Assembly: GCA_963667875.2 (NCBI GenBank)
Contig: CAXXGC010000005.1
Coordinates: 581,709-645,708 of the forward strand
Direction of reading: 5' to 3'
Source: JAEXOD01 sp963667875
GTDB lineage: Bacteria > Bacteroidota > Ignavibacteria > Ignavibacteriales > Melioribacteraceae
Length of the DNA: 64,000 bases
The notes beneath the pieces are model-generated. The model was not told where the DNA came from and ran no database searches. It was given only the letters and a program-made list of their open reading frames with translations. Position numbers and translations under genes: made by a program. Positions 19,317 to 29,875 of the stretch are shown here, in pieces; position 1 is the first letter of the stretch, and each line of letters opens with the position of its first letter.

Positions 19317-22300
19317 TTAGTTAACTTTTGGTAAGGTAAATGTAAAAGTACTCCCTTTTCCTTCTTCACTTTCCACCCAAATTTTTCCGCCGTTTTTTTC
19401 TACAAATTCTTTGCATAATAATAATCCTAATCCAGTGCTTGCTTCTCCATCTGTTCCTTTTCGTCCAACTTTTTCGTCAATTTTAAATAATTTTTCACAG
19501 AGTTTTTTAGACATCCCAACCCCGTTATCAATTATTGCAATCTCTACAAATTGATTCTCGGTTTCTTTTGCTCTTATTATTATTTTACCATTCCGGTTTG
19601 TAAATTTCACTGAATTGGATAATAAATTTCTTAAAACTGTATCTACCATTTTTTGATCTGAATAGACGTTTTGGAATTCCGAAATTTCATTAATTATTAA
19701 TATTTGTTTTTGTAAAGACCTTTGATAAATCACATCAATATTTGAAGTCATCAAATCCCTCAGATTTATTTCTTGAGGTTGAAATGTATACGAGCCTTTT
19801 TGCATTTGAGACCATTCCAGTAGATTTTGTAAGAGCTTAAATAGATTATTTGCACTCTCATTCATATCCTTTAATATTGCAGCTAACTCAGTCGGATCAA
19901 ATGCATTTATATCCTCAGCCAATATTTCTGTCATTCCAAGGAAACCCAAAAAAGGACTTTTAAGGTCATGCGAAATTATGGAAAAGAATTTATCTTTTTC
20001 AGAATTTGTTTTTTCAAGTTTTGCATTTGTTTTTTTTATTTCCTCTTCAACTAATTTGCGTTCATGATTAGATAATGTTAAGGCAATCTGATCTGATAAC
20101 TGACAAATAAACGAAATTTCTTCAGTCGTCCAATAATGAATCATATCAACACATTCAAAGCATAGGACACCCAAGGTCTTGCCGGAATATCGAATTATTC
20201 CATCCAGCAAGGATGTAATTCTATTTGGTTTAAAATATGACTCAACATAACCTGTTGTCCTTGGATCGGTTAATGGTTCATTAGCATCAACATATTTGCT
20301 GTTTTTTAGTGAATCAAATTCATTTTTAAATTCACTTTCGTATAACACAATACCTGAACTATGGCTATTATGTGAAAAAGTAAACAAATCCACACAGCGT
20401 AAAACTGTTTCTGTTTCATCAAATAACCAAACTGAAACACGTTCTATTTTCATATATTTTGATACGCTTTCAGTAAGTAAATTTGAAAGTCTTTCCACAT
20501 TCCCATCAGCTATAAACGAAGAGGTGGCGGTTTCAACAAGAATTTTCTGCTGATGTGCTAATTGTTCCCATTGAATTCTTTTTTCCTCCTCATGTTTTTT
20601 ACGATCGGTAATGTCTCGTTCAACAAATAAAATATGGGTTGGTTTTCCTGCGGCATCAAATAAAACTGTTGAATTTACATCAATAAAAAATCTGCTATTA
20701 TCTTTTTTTATTGCCAGATATTCCTTTATTTGATATTGACCTTCACCCGAAAGCAATTTTTGAATATTATTAATCAAAATCCCATGATTTGATGGATCAA
20801 TAAAATCAAATAAAGATTTATCTCTAAGTTCTTCAATTTGATCAATTGAATAACCATACATTAATGCTAATTTATTACTAATTAATTTAAGTTTACCATC
20901 TATTGAAACCATCCCAATTCCATCGGGCGAAGCTGATATAATAGCCTCCCATTTTTGAATGCTTTGGTACAATGCCTCTTCAACTTTTTTTTGTATTGTA
21001 ATATCAACAAAACTTTCAAGAAGTTTTACCTTTCCACCAATGCTGATCTTTTTAACTGTTTTTAAAACTGGAACAGTTGTTTTGTCCGCCCTTAGTAAAA
21101 TTCTTTCCGAATTATTAACCTCCTGCCCTTTATCGCAAACAGGACAATTATTTTCTTCAGCTGGGCATAAAAACCGATGACATCGGCGTCCAATTATACT
21201 TTCTTTTTGCTCACACATTAAAGTTGCAGCAAAAGTGTTAACAGTTTCAATAACTCTTTTTTCCGGATCAATAATTACTATTCCAACAGCAACATTTTCT
21301 AATAACGAACGTTGCAGATTTTCGCTTTCTTGAATCTTTTTTTCCATTTGTCTGCGTTCAGTAATATCATGAACTACTGTAAATCGTAGTTTTTTCTCTT
21401 GAACATAAATATTTTCGGCCGATAACATTACATGTTTAATATCTCCATTTTTTGCCCGCAAGTCGGCTTCGGCGTTAATTACTTTACCATTAGTAGTCGA
21501 ATTTTCCAAAATCGAATCTATGGCTTGTTGAGTTAAAATACCCAAATCAGTAGCGGTCTTTCCAATAACTTCATCTTTCTCAAATCCTAATAATGAATAA
21601 AAAGCATCATTAACTTCAACATATTCTCCTGTGGATAATTCGCTCAAACCGCAGGCTGAAGGATTTACATAAAACACTTTAGAAAATTTTTCTTCAGATA
21701 ATTTGATTTGTGTCATATCCTTAGTAACACCAAATAAAACCGGATTTCCGTCCCATATTCCTGGTTTAACTTTTGTTTCAACAGGAATTTGTATTCCGGT
21801 TTTTGTAATAATCGGGACCGGACAATATTCGGCTTGCCCTGTTAACATTTCACCTACAATCCGTCCCGCCTCTTCTCTTCTTTCCTCGGGATGAATCATA
21901 AGTACGGAAGTTCCTATTAATTCATCCTTAGTATATCCCAAACGATTAAACACAGTATTGTTAATATGAATAATATTTGCTTGTTCATCAAGGACAAAAA
22001 GAAAATCATTTATCGAATTAAAAAAGGTTTCATAATTTACACGGGTTTGTTTAAGTAAATTTTCCGCCTCTCTACGTTCAGTAATGTCGTGAATAATTGA
22101 AAAAAGAAGATGCTGCTGGTTCATCTCTATTTTTGATGAATAAACTTCTACAGTCCTAACCTCTCCATTTGCACGTCTATGAGGAAAAATGAAACAATTT
22201 CTTTCCCCATTAAAAGCATATTCCCTCTGTTTTGAAATTTCTTCAATATCTAAAATATTAATTCTGTCAATTGTCATACTTTTTAATTCTTCAAGCGAAT

Positions 22301-23117
22301 ATCCATAAAAATCAAAAGCCGAAGAATTTGCATCAATTATTTTCCCGCTTACCGGATCTATTAAAAGCATTATTGAACTATGATTTCGAAACATATTGGT
22401 AAACATTGTTAAACTTTCTTGCAAAGATTTTTCAGCTATTTTTCTGCTTAATATTTCATTATTTAATATTTTATTTTTTGTAACCATTTTTAAAGCAATA
22501 TATAGCAACATTAAAATCATAACAACCATAATGAGTGATTTTAACAATTCAGTTAATAATAGATTTTTCTGTGAACTGGCATTATAGTCCATGCCAAATA
22601 CTGCAATCACTTTTCCGGTTATTTTATCTTTTATCGGAATAAGCACGCTTATCCATGTTCCCCATCTATCTGAGGTTTCTTCGGTTACAATTGCTTTTCC
22701 ATCAACAAATGGTTGTTTGTCAATTTTTTTTGCCTCAGTAAATTCTTGACCAGGAGGCGAATAATCTTGAGAGTTCTCAGGTTCAGAATCGGCCATAAAA
22801 TATAAATCACCATTTTGCAACATATAGATGTAAGCAAATTTTGCACTATTATTTACTTTGATAATTTCTTTTAATATACCTTTAATAATTTTGTATTCGT
22901 ATTTCCCGGTATCGGCAGATGTGATACTAAGACCTTTTAGATATTCCTTTGGGAGAGTAACCTCTGCTGTTTTAGCTATTTTCATCAAATTGTTGGATGT
23001 CTCATTTTTTACTGAAAACCACACATATCTAATGTAAATTAAACCTAAAACAACTATTAGCACAAATATCATCGATACAATAATAGATGATCGCTTTGAT
23101 GATAAATCAATACTCAT
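19317..23117 (-). CDS. Membrane sensor histidine kinase (Cache-like + PAS + Cys-rich PAS + GAF)
   Basis: A 1266-residue kinase. A first membrane segment (about residues 12-34) and a second (about 190-212) bracket an extracytoplasmic domain of about 150 residues with Cache-like features (FAYIYMLQNGDLYFMAD, GTWISVLIPIKDKITGKVI). Five PAS domains follow (about 232-840). The fourth carries a cysteine-rich insertion, GRRCHRFLCPAEENNCPVCD. A GAF domain (about 855-1020, ERVSVWLFDETE) precedes the HisKA (FFSIISHDLKSPFLGFLGMTE) and the HATPase (LRNLLSNSVKFTNRNG, STGLGLLLCKEFVEKNGG). It has no receiver domain. The extracytoplasmic Cache-like part suggests detection of an external small molecule, while the Cys-rich PAS could bind metal or respond to redox state (inference). 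Confidence 0.92.
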   Translation of the reverse strand: MSIDLSSKRSSIIVSMIFVLIVVLGLIYIRYVWFSVKNETSNNLMKIAKTAEVTLPKEYLKGLSITSADTGKYEYKIIKGILKEIIKVNNSAKFAYIYMLQNGDLYFMADSEPENSQDYSPPGQEFTEAKKIDKQPFVDGKAIVTEETSDRWGTWISVLIPIKDKITGKVIAVFGMDYNASSQKNLLLTELLKSLIMVVMILMLLYIALKMVTKNKILNNEILSRKIAEKSLQESLTMFTNMFRNHSSIMLLIDPVSGKIIDANSSAFDFYGYSLEELKSMTIDRINILDIEEISKQREYAFNGERNCFIFPHRRANGEVRTVEVYSSKIEMNQQHLLFSIIHDITERREAENLLKQTRVNYETFFNSINDFLFVLDEQANIIHINNTVFNRLGYTKDELIGTSVLMIHPEERREEAGRIVGEMLTGQAEYCPVPIITKTGIQIPVETKVKPGIWDGNPVLFGVTKDMTQIKLSEEKFSKVFYVNPSACGLSELSTGEYVEVNDAFYSLLGFEKDEVIGKTATDLGILTQQAIDSILENSTTNGKVINAEADLRAKNGDIKHVMLSAENIYVQEKKLRFTVVHDITERRQMEKKIQESENLQRSLLENVAVGIVIIDPEKRVIETVNTFAATLMCEQKESIIGRRCHRFLCPAEENNCPVCDKGQEVNNSERILLRADKTTVPVLKTVKKISIGGKVKLLESFVDITIQKKVEEALYQSIQKWEAIISASPDGIGMVSIDGKLKLISNKLALMYGYSIDQIEELRDKSLFDFIDPSNHGILINNIQKLLSGEGQYQIKEYLAIKKDNSRFFIDVNSTVLFDAAGKPTHILFVERDITDRKKHEEEKRIQWEQLAHQQKILVETATSSFIADGNVERLSNLLTESVSKYMKIERVSVWLFDETETVLRCVDLFTFSHNSHSSGIVLYESEFKNEFDSLKNSKYVDANEPLTDPRTTGYVESYFKPNRITSLLDGIIRYSGKTLGVLCFECVDMIHYWTTEEISFICQLSDQIALTLSNHERKLVEEEIKKTNAKLEKTNSEKDKFFSIISHDLKSPFLGFLGMTEILAEDINAFDPTELAAILKDMNESANNLFKLLQNLLEWSQMQKGSYTFQPQEINLRDLMTSNIDVIYQRSLQKQILIINEISEFQNVYSDQKMVDTVLRNLLSNSVKFTNRNGKIIIRAKETENQFVEIAIIDNGVGMSKKLCEKLFKIDEKVGRKGTDGEASTGLGLLLCKEFVEKNGGKIWVESEEGKGSTFTFTLPKVN

Positions 23118-23175
23118 AATAAAATATCCGGTTTGTTTTCAATAATAATATTAATTTATTGGTCCATTATATTCT

Positions 23176-24411
23176 TTAATTGTTTTTTTTCACAGTAAAA
23201 TAAAAAGTACTCCCTTTTCCTTCTTCACTTTCCACCCAAATTATCCCTCCATTTTTCTCAACAAATTCTTTACATAATAATAAACCCAATCCCGTGCTTG
23301 GTTCACCGTCTGTACCAATACGGCCAACTTTTTCCTCTATTTTGAATAATTTATCGGTTAGTTCTTTTGTCATTCCAACACCATTGTCCGATATATAAAT
23401 TTCGATTAATTCTTTCCCGGTTTCTTTTGCACCTATTATTATTTTTCCGCCTTTATTAGTAAACTTTAGGGCATTTGATAATAAGTTTCTAATTATTGTG
23501 TTAATCATCTTCTCATCAGCATATACCAATTTCTTTTCCGGAATTTTATTTATAATCTCAATTCCTTTTTGTAACGCTGTTTGAATAATACTTTCAATGT
23601 TTAGCTTTACCGTACAATACAAATCTATTATTTGTGGGGCAAAACCAATAGTTCCCTTTTGAATTTGAGCCCATGACAATAAGTTTTCAAGCAATTTATA
23701 TAGATTATTCGCACTATTGAACATATCTTTACTTATTGCAGATAATTCTTCTTGTGTAAAAGACTCATTACTTTCGACCAGCAAACTTGTTAATCCCAAA
23801 AATCCTTGAAAAGGGCTTCTTAAATCATGTGCAATTATTGAAAAGAATTTATCTTTAGTGGAATTAAGTTCTTGTAATTGGGCATATTGCTTTTGAATAA
23901 TTATTTCGGCTTTCTTACGATCTGTAATATCACGGATATTACATTGAATCACTTTAAGATTATCCACCAAATATACATTACTTACAAACTCAACATTTAT
24001 CGTCTTTCCATCCGCTGTTATAAGAGGTAAATTTTCATAACGGATAAATCCCATTTTCTGCAATTCAATAAATTTTTCTTTATTAGCCACTATATCTTTA
24101 AAAAGCCCAATTTCCCATATTGCTTTTTGAACATATTGCTCCTGCGAATAACCAAGCATTTTACTCAAATAAGGATTAACTTCCATAATTTTTCCGGTTT
24201 CCGCATCAAGTATAAGAATTCCATCTTTTGCCGATTCAAAAAGCCTGCGATAACGGGTTTCTGAAATAATTAAAGCCTCTTCTGTTTGTTTATGTTCTTT
24301 AACGTATTTATTATGCGTTTCTTGCAAACTGCAATTAGTCTGTTTTAATACCCTCAATTCTTGAATAAGTACTTCTTTCGATTTTTCAATCTTTTTCATA
24401 TTATAATCCAT
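23176..24411 (-). CDS. PAS-sensor histidine kinase
   Basis: A 411-residue cytoplasmic kinase and the simplest in the array. It has an N-terminal coiled coil (about 1-50), one PAS domain (about 50-170, RRLFESAKDGILILDAETG), HisKA with His in FFSIIAHDLRSPFQGFLGLTS, and HATPase with IRNLLSNALKFTNKGG and STGLGLLLCKEFVEKNGG. A second in-frame ATG four codons in is an alternative start. The kinase core is highly similar to those of the flanking kinases, so this is one copy of a locally duplicated module. It lies 8 bases after the TPR kinase gene and 58 bases before the Cache-type kinase gene. Confidence 0.92.
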   Translation of the reverse strand: MDYNMKKIEKSKEVLIQELRVLKQTNCSLQETHNKYVKEHKQTEEALIISETRYRRLFESAKDGILILDAETGKIMEVNPYLSKMLGYSQEQYVQKAIWEIGLFKDIVANKEKFIELQKMGFIRYENLPLITADGKTINVEFVSNVYLVDNLKVIQCNIRDITDRKKAEIIIQKQYAQLQELNSTKDKFFSIIAHDLRSPFQGFLGLTSLLVESNESFTQEELSAISKDMFNSANNLYKLLENLLSWAQIQKGTIGFAPQIIDLYCTVKLNIESIIQTALQKGIEIINKIPEKKLVYADEKMINTIIRNLLSNALKFTNKGGKIIIGAKETGKELIEIYISDNGVGMTKELTDKLFKIEEKVGRIGTDGEPSTGLGLLLCKEFVEKNGGIIWVESEEGKGSTFYFTVKKNN

Positions 24412-24419
24412 ATTCTAAA

Positions 24420-26522
24420 TCAAGTGAAAGTGGGTAAAGTAAAATAAAATATACTTCCTTTGTTTTCTTTGCTTTCCACACGAATTTTCCCACCATTTTT
24501 TTCTATAAATTCCTTGCATAACAATAAGCCTAACCCTGTGCTTGGTTCACCCTCCGTACCAATCTGGCCAACTTTTTCTCCAATTTTAAATAATTTTTCG
24601 GAAAGATCTTTTGACATTCCAATACCATTATCCGATATATAAATTTCTATTAATCCATTCCCAATTTCTTTTGCACCTATTATTATTTCCCCGTTTTTAT
24701 TGGAAAATTTTACGGCGTTTGATAATATATTTCTCATTACGGCATCAATCATTTTTTCATCTGCAAAAACAGTTTCGGTTCCAGTAATGTTATTAATAAT
24801 ATTAACCCCTTTTTGAATAGCCCTTTGATTAATGATTTCGATGTTAGTTCCTACTAAATTATTTAATATAATTTTTTGTGGTTCTAAAATAATTGTCCCC
24901 TTTTGCATCTGTGACCAAGCGAGCAGATTTTGTAATAATTTAAAAAGACTATTTGCGCTTTTGTGCATATCTTTGCTTAAATCAAGTAATTCGGCTTGTG
25001 TTAATGAAGCATTTTCATCCACCATCATTTCGGTTAACCCTAAAAATCCTAAAAAAGGACTTTTCAGATCGTGAGCAATTATTGAAAAGAATTTATCTTT
25101 TGTAGCGTTTAATTCCTGTAACTGTTCATTTAAAAACTGTAGTTCTTCTTTTTGTTTAATTACTTCTTGGTTGCTTATAATTAACAAATCGTGAACTTTT
25201 CTTTTTGAATGGTACGCAATAAATATGAAAACTGTGGTTATAGATATTAAAAAAGTGATAATCAGTAATGAGTTGCGAAAATATTTTTGGCTTGTACTTT
25301 CTCTTTGAAGTAATAGTATTTCCTTATCACGTTTTGTTTGTTGGAACTTTTCCTGCAATTCAGCAATGTCTTTATTCTTTTTTTCATTAATCAACGAATC
25401 ACTTAAAACACTTGCTTGTTTATAATAATTGAACGCGCTTTTATAGTCACTTTTTGCTGAATATATTTCAGCTAACAAATTTAACGAAGCAGCCATTCCC
25501 CTTTTATCACCAAGCTTTTTTCTCATTTCAAAAGCCCGTAAAATATAAGAAAGACTTTTTTCATAATTTCCGGTTTTAAAATAGATCATCCCAATTCCGG
25601 AGATAGATGATGCCATTCCCCTTTGATTATTTACTTCTTTTTTTAACTGAAAAGACTTATTGTAATAACTAATCGATTCATTATATTTTTTTTGGTTTTT
25701 GAAAATTATTGCTAAATTTTCGTATGAACCGGCAACACCTATTTTGTCATTTTTTGTTTCCCTTAACTCAAGAGATTTTTTGACATGAAATAATGCTTTG
25801 TTAAATTCTCCGGTTTTAATGTATATCACTCCCAAATGTTCATGCGAAACTGCCAATACTAAAGCTTCATTAATTGTTTCACAAAACTCAAGTGCCTTAA
25901 TTGATGCTTCTTTAGCTTTTGATATATCATTCAATACATAATATAGAATTCCGAGATGATTATACGATTCACCTAAAGCTTTTTTATCATTTGCATGTTC
26001 AAGAATACTAATTGATTGAAGACAATACTCAAAAGCTTTATCGAACTTCCCAAGAACATTATAAATCAGTCCTATTCTGTTTAGGCATCTTCCTATACCC
26101 TCTTTGTTATTTTGTTCTTTCATTATTTTATACGAAAGCTGGTAATAATCCATCGCTTTAGTATAATTGCTTTGTGCGTGATAACAAACACCTAACAAAA
26201 ATAATATTTTACCTTCGCCTAATCGGTACCTTTTTTTTTGTGCTTCTTGTAATGCCTGATTTCCATATTCAAGGGATTTTTCCGGTTTTATCCTGTTATA
26301 ATAATCCATCACTTTTGAATATGCCTCAATTTTTTCTTCAATTTTGGAACTATTCAGTCCGATTTTTAATGAATCGGGAAGTGTAAGTTCTTCCGAAGAA
26401 TAAATAATTGCAGTGGGTAAACAAATGAAAAGCATTAATAATAAATAACAATATGTTTTAAGATAATTTCCCGGTTGTATAAGATTAAACTTATTAAAAC
26501 ATACTATATTAGTCTTTTCCAT
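24420..26522 (-). CDS. TPR-repeat membrane sensor histidine kinase
   Basis: A 700-residue kinase. An N-terminal hydrophobic segment (about 22-42, signal peptide or anchor) precedes about eight TPR units spaced 40 residues apart (about 60-390, with repeats such as LNRIGLIYNVLGKFDKAFEY and YNHLGILYYVLNDISKAKEA). A membrane segment follows (about 415-437, SLLIITFLISITTVFIFIA), then a coiled coil, HisKA (FFSIIAHDLKSPFLGFLGLTE) and HATPase (MRNILSNAVKFSNKNG, STGLGLLLCKEFIEKNGG). The TPRs are therefore extracytoplasmic. This layout is common among Bacteroidota sensor kinases. The core matches its array neighbours. It starts 23 bases after the NMT1-type kinase gene. The signal is probably a protein or peptide contact; no ligand can be named. 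Confidence 0.92.
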   Translation of the reverse strand: MEKTNIVCFNKFNLIQPGNYLKTYCYLLLMLFICLPTAIIYSSEELTLPDSLKIGLNSSKIEEKIEAYSKVMDYYNRIKPEKSLEYGNQALQEAQKKRYRLGEGKILFLLGVCYHAQSNYTKAMDYYQLSYKIMKEQNNKEGIGRCLNRIGLIYNVLGKFDKAFEYCLQSISILEHANDKKALGESYNHLGILYYVLNDISKAKEASIKALEFCETINEALVLAVSHEHLGVIYIKTGEFNKALFHVKKSLELRETKNDKIGVAGSYENLAIIFKNQKKYNESISYYNKSFQLKKEVNNQRGMASSISGIGMIYFKTGNYEKSLSYILRAFEMRKKLGDKRGMAASLNLLAEIYSAKSDYKSAFNYYKQASVLSDSLINEKKNKDIAELQEKFQQTKRDKEILLLQRESTSQKYFRNSLLIITFLISITTVFIFIAYHSKRKVHDLLIISNQEVIKQKEELQFLNEQLQELNATKDKFFSIIAHDLKSPFLGFLGLTEMMVDENASLTQAELLDLSKDMHKSANSLFKLLQNLLAWSQMQKGTIILEPQKIILNNLVGTNIEIINQRAIQKGVNIINNITGTETVFADEKMIDAVMRNILSNAVKFSNKNGEIIIGAKEIGNGLIEIYISDNGIGMSKDLSEKLFKIGEKVGQIGTEGEPSTGLGLLLCKEFIEKNGGKIRVESKENKGSIFYFTLPTFT

Positions 26523-26545
26523 AATCTCTATATTTCCATATCACA

Positions 26546-29500
26546 TTATATTAAAGTTATATTAATTTTGGGTAAAGTAAAATGAAATTTACTCCCTTTG
26601 TTCTCTTCACTTTCCACCCAAATTTTTCCATTATTTTTTTCTACAAACTCTTTACACAATAACAGTCCTAATCCTGTACTCGGTTCTTTATCGGTCCCAA
26701 TACGTCCAACTTTTTCATCCATTTTAAATAACTTATTACATAGTTGTTCCGACATACCAATTCCATTATCCGCTATCGAAATTTCCAAAAAATGATTTCC
26801 GGTTTCTTTGGATTCAATAATTATTTTTCCGTCTTTTTTAGTAAATTTTACAGCATTTGATAATAAATTCCTAAATACGGTATCAATCATTTTTTTATCA
26901 GCAAATATTTCTTGCGACTCCGGAATATTATTTAGAATTTCAATTTCTTTTTGAATAGCTGTTTGATTTATTATATCTATATTATCGACAATGATGTTAA
27001 ATAAATTAAGTGCTTGCGGCGCAAAATTTATAGTTCCTCTTTGTATTTGTGTCCATTCCAACAGATTTTGAAGAAGTTTATAAAGACTGCTGGCACTATT
27101 AAACATTTCTTTAGTTAAGTTTGATAATTCTTCCGGTGTAAAGGAATTAGAATCCTCCGCCAAATATTCTGTTAAACCTAAAAATCCCTGGAAAGGACTT
27201 CTTAAATCATGTGCAATAATTGAAAAAAATTTATCTTTTTCGGAATTTATTTTTTTTAGTCTTTCATTTGTTGTTATTATTTCTCCTTCCACTTTTATTC
27301 GTTTTTGGTTTGATAGAGTTAGGGCTATTTGATCGGAAAGCTGGCTGACAAAAGTAATTTCCTCAGTAGTCCATTGATGAGCCTTATTAACATGCTCAAG
27401 ACAAAAAACACCTAAAGTTTTATCCGAATATCGTATAACACCGTCAAGAATTGCAGTTATTTTATTTGGCTTTAGATATGTTTCAATATATCCGGTTGTT
27501 CTTGAATCCGTATATGGTTCGCTTGCATCAACATATTTACTGTTTTTTAATGCCTCAAACTCATTTTTAAATTCATATTCTCTTAATACAGATCCGGAAT
27601 TGTGTTTATTATTGGATAATGTAAAAAGATCTATACATAATAAAAGAGTTTCTGTCTCATCAAATTGCCAAACTGAAACACGTTCGATATTCATATATTT
27701 CGAAACTCGTTCTGTTAAAAGATGAGAAAGATTTTTTATATCGCCGTTGGCAATAAAAGATGAGGTGGCAGTTTCAACAAGAATTTTTTGTTGGAGTGCT
27801 AGTTGCTCCCAGCGGATTCGTTTTTCCTCTTCAAGATTTTTTAATTCTGTTATGTCGCGGCCAATACCAACTAAACCTATAATTTTATCATCTTTATCAC
27901 GCAAAGGAATTTTAGACGAAATCAACCATCTTTTTTGTTGTTTCTCATCCAAAACATATTCTTCTCTGTTAATTATAAATTTTCCTAATTGCAACACGGT
28001 TTGATCGTCCGCATAAAATTTTTCGGCAATTTCCTTTGGATAAAAATCAAAATCATCCCTGTCAATTACTTCTGCTTCTGATGTTTTACCCATATTGTTA
28101 AGATCTGCTAAATTAGCGAGTGTTTTTTTGCAATTTAAGTCTTTTGAATAAACAGCATCCGGTATATTGTCAATAATGGCTCGAAGTAATAATTGTTCAT
28201 TTTTTAGCTTTGCTTCAGCTTGTTTATGAGACGTAATATCTCTAAAAACCCCAAAGGCCCCAATAAATAGCTTTTCTTTATCAAATTGCGGAACAGCAGT
28301 TACAAGGATATTCCGTTTTTCTCCATTTAAACGCAAAATCTCCAATTCGTAAACGTTTTTATTCCCCTTTATTCGTTGTGAAGTTTCTTCTCTTAATAAC
28401 TTAAATGCATCGGCAGAAACAAAACTTTTCATGTTCATTCCAACTAATTTTCCCAATTCAACTCCAAGTAGTTCTTCCGTAGCATAATTTGCAAAAATAA
28501 ACTGTTCATCTTTATCCACAATACATATTCCCTCGCCGGTATTTTCAACAATAGTACGGAATTGTTCTTCCCTTCTCTCCAATTCCTTTTGGATATTAAT
28601 GCGCTGCTTAATTTCCGATTTAAGTTTTTTTGAAATATAATAATAATAGTATGTAACTGAACCGACTAAAAACATAACACATATAAAAACGATTAAAATT
28701 CCCCAGTCAAATGGTTGCTTTACTTTTATATAATCTGAATATAACAGGCCTTTTATTGTAAAGGATGGATCTACTATTTTTTTTATTTTATAAATATTTA
28801 AAATCGATTCCCATCTTTTGGGATTAGAATACCCAAGTTCGACAACATTAGGCATTATTAAATTTTCCATGCGTTCTGCTTCAAATTTGAGATGCTCTTT
28901 TGAATTTCGCTTGCTATATTTACTAAAAATAATTTCAACTATTTCATCCGAATTATCCATCGCATATTTCCACCCTTTTAAGGAGGCTTTTCTAAAATTT
29001 TCAACTAACTCGGCATCATTTTCAATTAATTTATTTGTTGTAAATAAAACATCTCCATAAAAATCCACACCTCCCATCATTGGAGATATTATCGTATAAT
29101 CAAAACCTGCGTTTTGTAATATAAATGGTTCGTTAGTTGAATAGGCTGTAATAACATCTGTTTTATTTTCCAATAATGCGTCAACATAAATATTTTGTTT
29201 TTCAATGATTATTTTATCCGCAGTTATGCCCTCGTCACTTAAGTACATATCTATATCTATCGCTTTGGGAATGAGGGCTATTCTTTTTCCAATTAAATCT
29301 CTAACATTTGTAATACCGGATTTTTTTGAAGCCAATAATATTTGTGCCGAATGTTGAAAAATTGCGGCCAACACAACAACATTTTTTCCCTGTGAACGCA
29401 TTAATAAAATATCACTATCCGATATTCCAAAATCAGCATTGCCCTCTAGCACCGTTTTGCTTGGATTTTGTCCGTCAATTGCTTCAATTAATTTTACATT

Positions 29501-29725
29501 AAGACCTAATTCCCTGTAAAACCCTTTTTCAACAGCCGCATAATAACCTGCAAATTGAAATTGATGTTTCCATTTTAGTTGAAGAGTTACCGATTTGGTT
29601 TGATTATTTTTTTGCGCAGCATTTAGAAAAGAAGAAATAGATATTAATGCTAATAAAAACATTAATTTTACTGATAATTTTCCGATTAAATAAGTAATAT
29701 TCAGTTTCAAAATACCATCTCCCAT
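26546..29725 (-). CDS. NMT1/THI5-like periplasmic-binding sensor histidine kinase
   Basis: A 1059-residue kinase. After a signal or anchor segment (about 15-37) comes a solute-binding domain of the NMT1/THI5/SsuA type (about 40-330, with QLKWKHQFQFAGYYAAVEKG, LEGNADFGISDSDILLMRS, VVVLAAIFQHS). Proteins of this family bind pyrimidine precursors, sulfonates or similar molecules. A membrane segment (about 345-365) leads to two PAS domains (about 385-640), a GAF domain (about 650-820), HisKA (FFSIIAHDLRSPFQGFLGLTE) and HATPase (FRNLLSNAVKFTKKDG, STGLGLLLCKEFVEKNNG). The listed ATG could be replaced by a TTG five codons later, which has GGGAG at better spacing. The domain order indicates direct binding of an external ligand coupled to kinase activity. 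A 150-base gap separates it from the upstream kinase gene. Confidence 0.91.
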   Translation of the reverse strand: MGDGILKLNITYLIGKLSVKLMFLLALISISSFLNAAQKNNQTKSVTLQLKWKHQFQFAGYYAAVEKGFYRELGLNVKLIEAIDGQNPSKTVLEGNADFGISDSDILLMRSQGKNVVVLAAIFQHSAQILLASKKSGITNVRDLIGKRIALIPKAIDIDMYLSDEGITADKIIIEKQNIYVDALLENKTDVITAYSTNEPFILQNAGFDYTIISPMMGGVDFYGDVLFTTNKLIENDAELVENFRKASLKGWKYAMDNSDEIVEIIFSKYSKRNSKEHLKFEAERMENLIMPNVVELGYSNPKRWESILNIYKIKKIVDPSFTIKGLLYSDYIKVKQPFDWGILIVFICVMFLVGSVTYYYYYISKKLKSEIKQRINIQKELERREEQFRTIVENTGEGICIVDKDEQFIFANYATEELLGVELGKLVGMNMKSFVSADAFKLLREETSQRIKGNKNVYELEILRLNGEKRNILVTAVPQFDKEKLFIGAFGVFRDITSHKQAEAKLKNEQLLLRAIIDNIPDAVYSKDLNCKKTLANLADLNNMGKTSEAEVIDRDDFDFYPKEIAEKFYADDQTVLQLGKFIINREEYVLDEKQQKRWLISSKIPLRDKDDKIIGLVGIGRDITELKNLEEEKRIRWEQLALQQKILVETATSSFIANGDIKNLSHLLTERVSKYMNIERVSVWQFDETETLLLCIDLFTLSNNKHNSGSVLREYEFKNEFEALKNSKYVDASEPYTDSRTTGYIETYLKPNKITAILDGVIRYSDKTLGVFCLEHVNKAHQWTTEEITFVSQLSDQIALTLSNQKRIKVEGEIITTNERLKKINSEKDKFFSIIAHDLRSPFQGFLGLTEYLAEDSNSFTPEELSNLTKEMFNSASSLYKLLQNLLEWTQIQRGTINFAPQALNLFNIIVDNIDIINQTAIQKEIEILNNIPESQEIFADKKMIDTVFRNLLSNAVKFTKKDGKIIIESKETGNHFLEISIADNGIGMSEQLCNKLFKMDEKVGRIGTDKEPSTGLGLLLCKEFVEKNNGKIWVESEENKGSKFHFTLPKINITLI

Positions 29726-29875
29726 AATTCAGACTGTAAAATCCTTTAATTCTTATTTCAAGCTCTACTACAATGAAAATAATGATTTTGAACTAAAAAT
29801 GCCAAATAAATTTTAGATTATGAATAAATCAAAAACAACAACAATTATACAATTGTTTTAAACTAACTTAGTTAT

